8,612 nucleotides of DNA from an uncultured Dorea sp. (GTDB lineage Bacteria > Bacillota > Clostridia > Lachnospirales > Lachnospiraceae): positions 1-8,612 of the forward strand of contig CAJUBG010000089.1 in NCBI GenBank assembly GCA_910584575.1, in the 5' to 3' direction. Below, in pieces: positions 6,370 to 8,612 of the stretch (positions are counted from its first letter, which is position 1; each line of letters starts with the position of its first letter). The notes beneath the pieces are model-generated. The model was not told where the DNA came from and did not search any database. It worked only from the letters and a program-made list of their open reading frames with translations. Made by a program: the position numbers and the translations under genes.

Positions 6370-6797
6370 CTCAAATCCCCCAATCTTACGTTTTCACCGA
6401 GAGAATAGATTTTCTCCACAAAACTGTTCATGGTTTCAGAGAACTTCACACCCTCTGCCGCTGACACCCACTCCACGCGGGTACGCCCATTTTCCACGCC
6501 GATGTAATCAAGCATGGAGAACAATAGCGTCATACGCCTTCTCGCATAGTAGTTGCCTGTGCTGTAATGGCAGTCTCCCGGATGGCATCCGCACATGATG
6601 ACTCCGTCCGCGCCTTTTTCAAATGCCCTTAAGATAAACATAGGATTCACACGGCATGAGCATGGCACACGGATGATCTTTACGTCCGCGGGATAGGTAA
6701 GCCTGCTGCTCCCCGCCAAATCGGCTCCCGCATAGCTGCACCAGTTACAGCAGAACGCTACAATCTTGGGTTTGAATTCTTTATTTTCTAACGGCAT
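6357..6797 (-). CDS. mvhD: MvhD/FlxD-type [2Fe-2S] electron-transfer subunit
   Basis: A 146-residue MvhD-family protein (also called FlxD when it sits with Flx genes). In known complexes it is the small [2Fe-2S] adaptor that passes electrons from a hydrogenase, formate dehydrogenase or NADH module into HdrA. The family cysteines are all visible: FCCNWCSYAGAD at 15-26, PCSCRVNP at 45-52 and CGCHPGDCHY at 69-78. The middle motif reads C-S-C, where the methanogen MvhD I know has C-S-G, so there is one extra cysteine. It starts with ATG after a strong GGAGGTGG site located inside the end of hdrA and overlaps hdrA by 10 bp. It then overlaps the following gene by 13 bp, which points to translational coupling and fixed stoichiometry. 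With FAD/NAD-binding FlxA downstream, its electron donor is probably NAD(P)H rather than hydrogen, because no hydrogenase large subunit is seen. Confidence 0.95.
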   Translation of the reverse strand: MPLENKEFKPKIVAFCCNWCSYAGADLAGSSRLTYPADVKIIRVPCSCRVNPMFILRAFEKGADGVIMCGCHPGDCHYSTGNYYARRRMTLLFSMLDYIGVENGRTRVEWVSAAEGVKFSETMNSFVEKIYSLGENVRLGDLRCKN

Positions 6798-8612
6798 ATT
6801 GCATCCACCTCCGCTATAATCTGTCTATTTGAGAAGCCCTTAAGATCCATGGCGCCTGACGGACATGCAACGGTACATGCGCCGCAGCCCTGGCAGAGCG
6901 CGTTGTTGACTACTGCCACACGGCGGGTTTCACGGATTCCATGGTCATTGACCTCCTGGTCTTCATAAGTAATCGCACCGTAAGGACACACATTCTCACA
7001 GGTAGAGCATCCGTTACACAGTAAGGTATCTGCCTTAGCGGTACATGGGTTAGTGAGAAGCTTATCCTTTGCAAGCAGCCCAATAGCTTTCACGGCAGCG
7101 GCTCCTGCCTGTGCAACCGTCTCCGGAATGTCTTTTGGTCCCTGGCATACTCCTGATAAGAAGATTCCGGCTGTGGGCGATTCTACCGGACGGAGTTTTG
7201 CATGGGCTTCTGTCAGGAAATTGTTGGTATCAATACTTGCGGTCAGCATGGTGGCAATCTTGCGCACGTCCGGATTCGGCTCGATGGCTGTGGCAAGAAC
7301 TACCATATCTGCCTCTTTCAAAATCTGCCTGTTGTCAAGCAGGTCTGAACCCTGTACCAATAACTTTCCGTCAGGCTGTGGAATAACCTTTCCAACCTGT
7401 CCCTTAATATAGTTTACTCCGTACTGCTCGACTGCCCTTCTGTAAAACTCGTCAAAATTCTTACCTGGCGTACGGACGTCAATATAAAATACTGTTACAT
7501 TTACGTCCGGATACTTGTCTCGAATCAGCATCGCGTGTTTTGCTGTGTACATACAGCAAATCTTAGAGCAGTAAGGTTTTCCTCTGTCGTCAGAGCAGCG
7601 GCTTCCCACACACTGGATAAACACAATCTCCTTAGGCGCTTTTCCGTCGGAAAGACGCTCTAAATGTCCGTGGGTCGGCCCTGCCGCGTTCATCACACGC
7701 TCTAATTCCAGGGATGTGATGACATCCTTGCTCTGGCTGTACGCATACTCGTCATATTTGTCAAGATTGATGGTGTCAAATCCTGTGGCAACCACAATAG
7801 CGCCATATTTCTCTGAAATAATCTCATCCTTCTGCTCATAGTCAATGGCTTTCGCCTGACATACTTTTGAGCAGATTCCGCATTTTCCGGTCTTGAACTT
7901 GATACACTCATTGCGGTCAATCACCGGAACGTTGGGTATTGCCTGTGCAAACGGCGTGTAGATTGCGCTTCTTGTGTTAAGCCCCCTGTTAAATTCGCTC
8001 GGCGCTTTCTTGGACGGACATTTCTCCTGGCAGACACCGCAGCCCGTACATTTGTCCATGTCCACGCTTCTTGCCTTCTTGCGGATATCTACGGTGAAAT
8101 CGCCTACGAAGCCGCTGACTTTTTCTACTTCACTGTATGTATAGATGGTAATCTTCTCGTGGGCTGACGCCTCCACCATCTTAGGTGTCAGGATACATGC
8201 AGAGCAGTCCAGTGTAGGGAAGGTCTTGTCAAGCTGTGACATCCTTCCGCCAATGCTTGGGGTCTTCTCCACAATATCAACTTCATAACCTGCGTCTGCA
8301 ATGTCAAGGGCAGTCTGGATACCTGCGATACCGCCGCCGATGACCAGGGCGCGCTTGGTAACGCGGCTCTCTCCCGCCTGAAGGGGTGTATTTAAGTTCA
8401 CCTTGGCAACTGCCGCCCTCATCAGGATAACCGCCTTCTTGGTGGCCTCGTCCATATCCTTGTGAATCCAAGAACAGTGTTCACGGATGTTGGCGATTTC
8501 CACCATATACGGGTTCAATCCTGCGCGCTCAGCCGCCTTTCTGAAGGTCGCCTCATGCATACGCGGTGAGCATGAGCATACCACGATTCCCGTCAAATGC
8601 TTCTCCTGAATC
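6788..8612 (-). CDS. hdrA: HdrA-type flavin-binding electron-bifurcating subunit, 5' end outside the window
   Basis: This is an FAD- and [4Fe-4S]-rich HdrA, the subunit that in Hdr complexes carries the bifurcating flavin and hands electrons to ferredoxin. Counting from a TTG at 8596 (602 residues), I see CSCSPRMHE at 7-15, the FAD dinucleotide-fold glycines GGGIAG at 87-92, the HdrA signature LDCSACILTPKM at 129-140, a ferredoxin motif C183/C186/C189/C193, a second cluster set C231/C239/C242/C246, CSKICC at 343-348, and two C-terminal ferredoxin motifs C527/C530/C533/C537 and C568/C571/C574/C578. The TTG is unlikely to be the start. The frame stays open to the window edge, the upstream residues IQEKHL run into TGIVVCSCSPR as in full-length HdrA, and family members have a further N-terminal part. 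The gene is therefore 5'-partial. Its stop overlaps the next gene by 10 bp. No HdrB or HdrC lies in the window. The family call is very secure; bifurcation is inferred from the family. Confidence 0.95.
   Translation of the reverse strand, partial: IQEKHLTGIVVCSCSPRMHEATFRKAAERAGLNPYMVEIANIREHCSWIHKDMDEATKKAVILMRAAVAKVNLNTPLQAGESRVTKRALVIGGGIAGIQTALDIADAGYEVDIVEKTPSIGGRMSQLDKTFPTLDCSACILTPKMVEASAHEKITIYTYSEVEKVSGFVGDFTVDIRKKARSVDMDKCTGCGVCQEKCPSKKAPSEFNRGLNTRSAIYTPFAQAIPNVPVIDRNECIKFKTGKCGICSKVCQAKAIDYEQKDEIISEKYGAIVVATGFDTINLDKYDEYAYSQSKDVITSLELERVMNAAGPTHGHLERLSDGKAPKEIVFIQCVGSRCSDDRGKPYCSKICCMYTAKHAMLIRDKYPDVNVTVFYIDVRTPGKNFDEFYRRAVEQYGVNYIKGQVGKVIPQPDGKLLVQGSDLLDNRQILKEADMVVLATAIEPNPDVRKIATMLTASIDTNNFLTEAHAKLRPVESPTAGIFLSGVCQGPKDIPETVAQAGAAAVKAIGLLAKDKLLTNPCTAKADTLLCNGCSTCENVCPYGAITYEDQEVNDHGIRETRRVAVVNNALCQGCGACTVACPSGAMDLKGFSNRQIIAEVDAICR

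Noticed and set aside
1..8612. CRISPR array, tRNA, rRNA, transposase or prophage genes
   Set aside because: No regularly spaced repeats, no RNA gene signatures and no recombinase-like reading frame were seen on either strand.

Overview
The window reads as one strand-consistent operon on the minus strand of an obligately anaerobic, probably Clostridia (Lachnospiraceae-like) bacterium. The basis for this is the type of genes, the strong AGGAGG-like ribosome sites, the mid-range base composition and the cysteine-rich, oxygen-sensitive protein set. The exact genus cannot be read from the sequence. No promoter for the operon is inside the window: transcription enters from beyond position 8612 and leaves past position 1. 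Both terminal genes are cut by the window edge.

Layout in the direction of transcription (high to low coordinates). First comes an electron-transfer module: HdrA (8612-6788, start outside the window), an MvhD/FlxD-type [2Fe-2S] linker (6797-6357), two related ferredoxin-type Fe-S subunits FlxC (6369-5395) and FlxB (5391-4354), and the FAD/NAD-binding FlxA (4354-3500). These genes overlap or nearly touch. After a 215-bp interruption (3285-3499) comes a fumarate-reductase module: an Fe-S subunit (3284-2610) and a flavoprotein (2595-985). After a 91-bp spacer with a large inverted repeat comes a two-subunit class I [4Fe-4S] fumarase: alpha (893-51) and the first 16 codons of beta (50-1).

How they may work together (inference from known families). 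FlxA would take hydride from NAD(P)H. FlxB, FlxC and FlxD would pass electrons to the HdrA flavin. In Hdr complexes that flavin splits pairs of electrons between a low-potential acceptor (ferredoxin) and a high-potential one. No HdrB/HdrC is present in the window. Instead the operon encodes a soluble fumarate reductase without membrane anchor, next to the fumarase that makes its substrate from malate. The simplest reading is a cytoplasmic, flavin-based electron-bifurcating NADH:ferredoxin/fumarate reductase that couples the malate-to-succinate branch to ferredoxin reduction.

Two non-coding stretches stand out. The 215-bp gap holds a densely folded, about 160-bp block bounded by a 7-bp direct repeat, which looks like a small inserted repeat element. 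The 91-bp gap before the fumarase holds an 11-bp perfect inverted repeat whose arms each contain the palindrome CTGTACAG.
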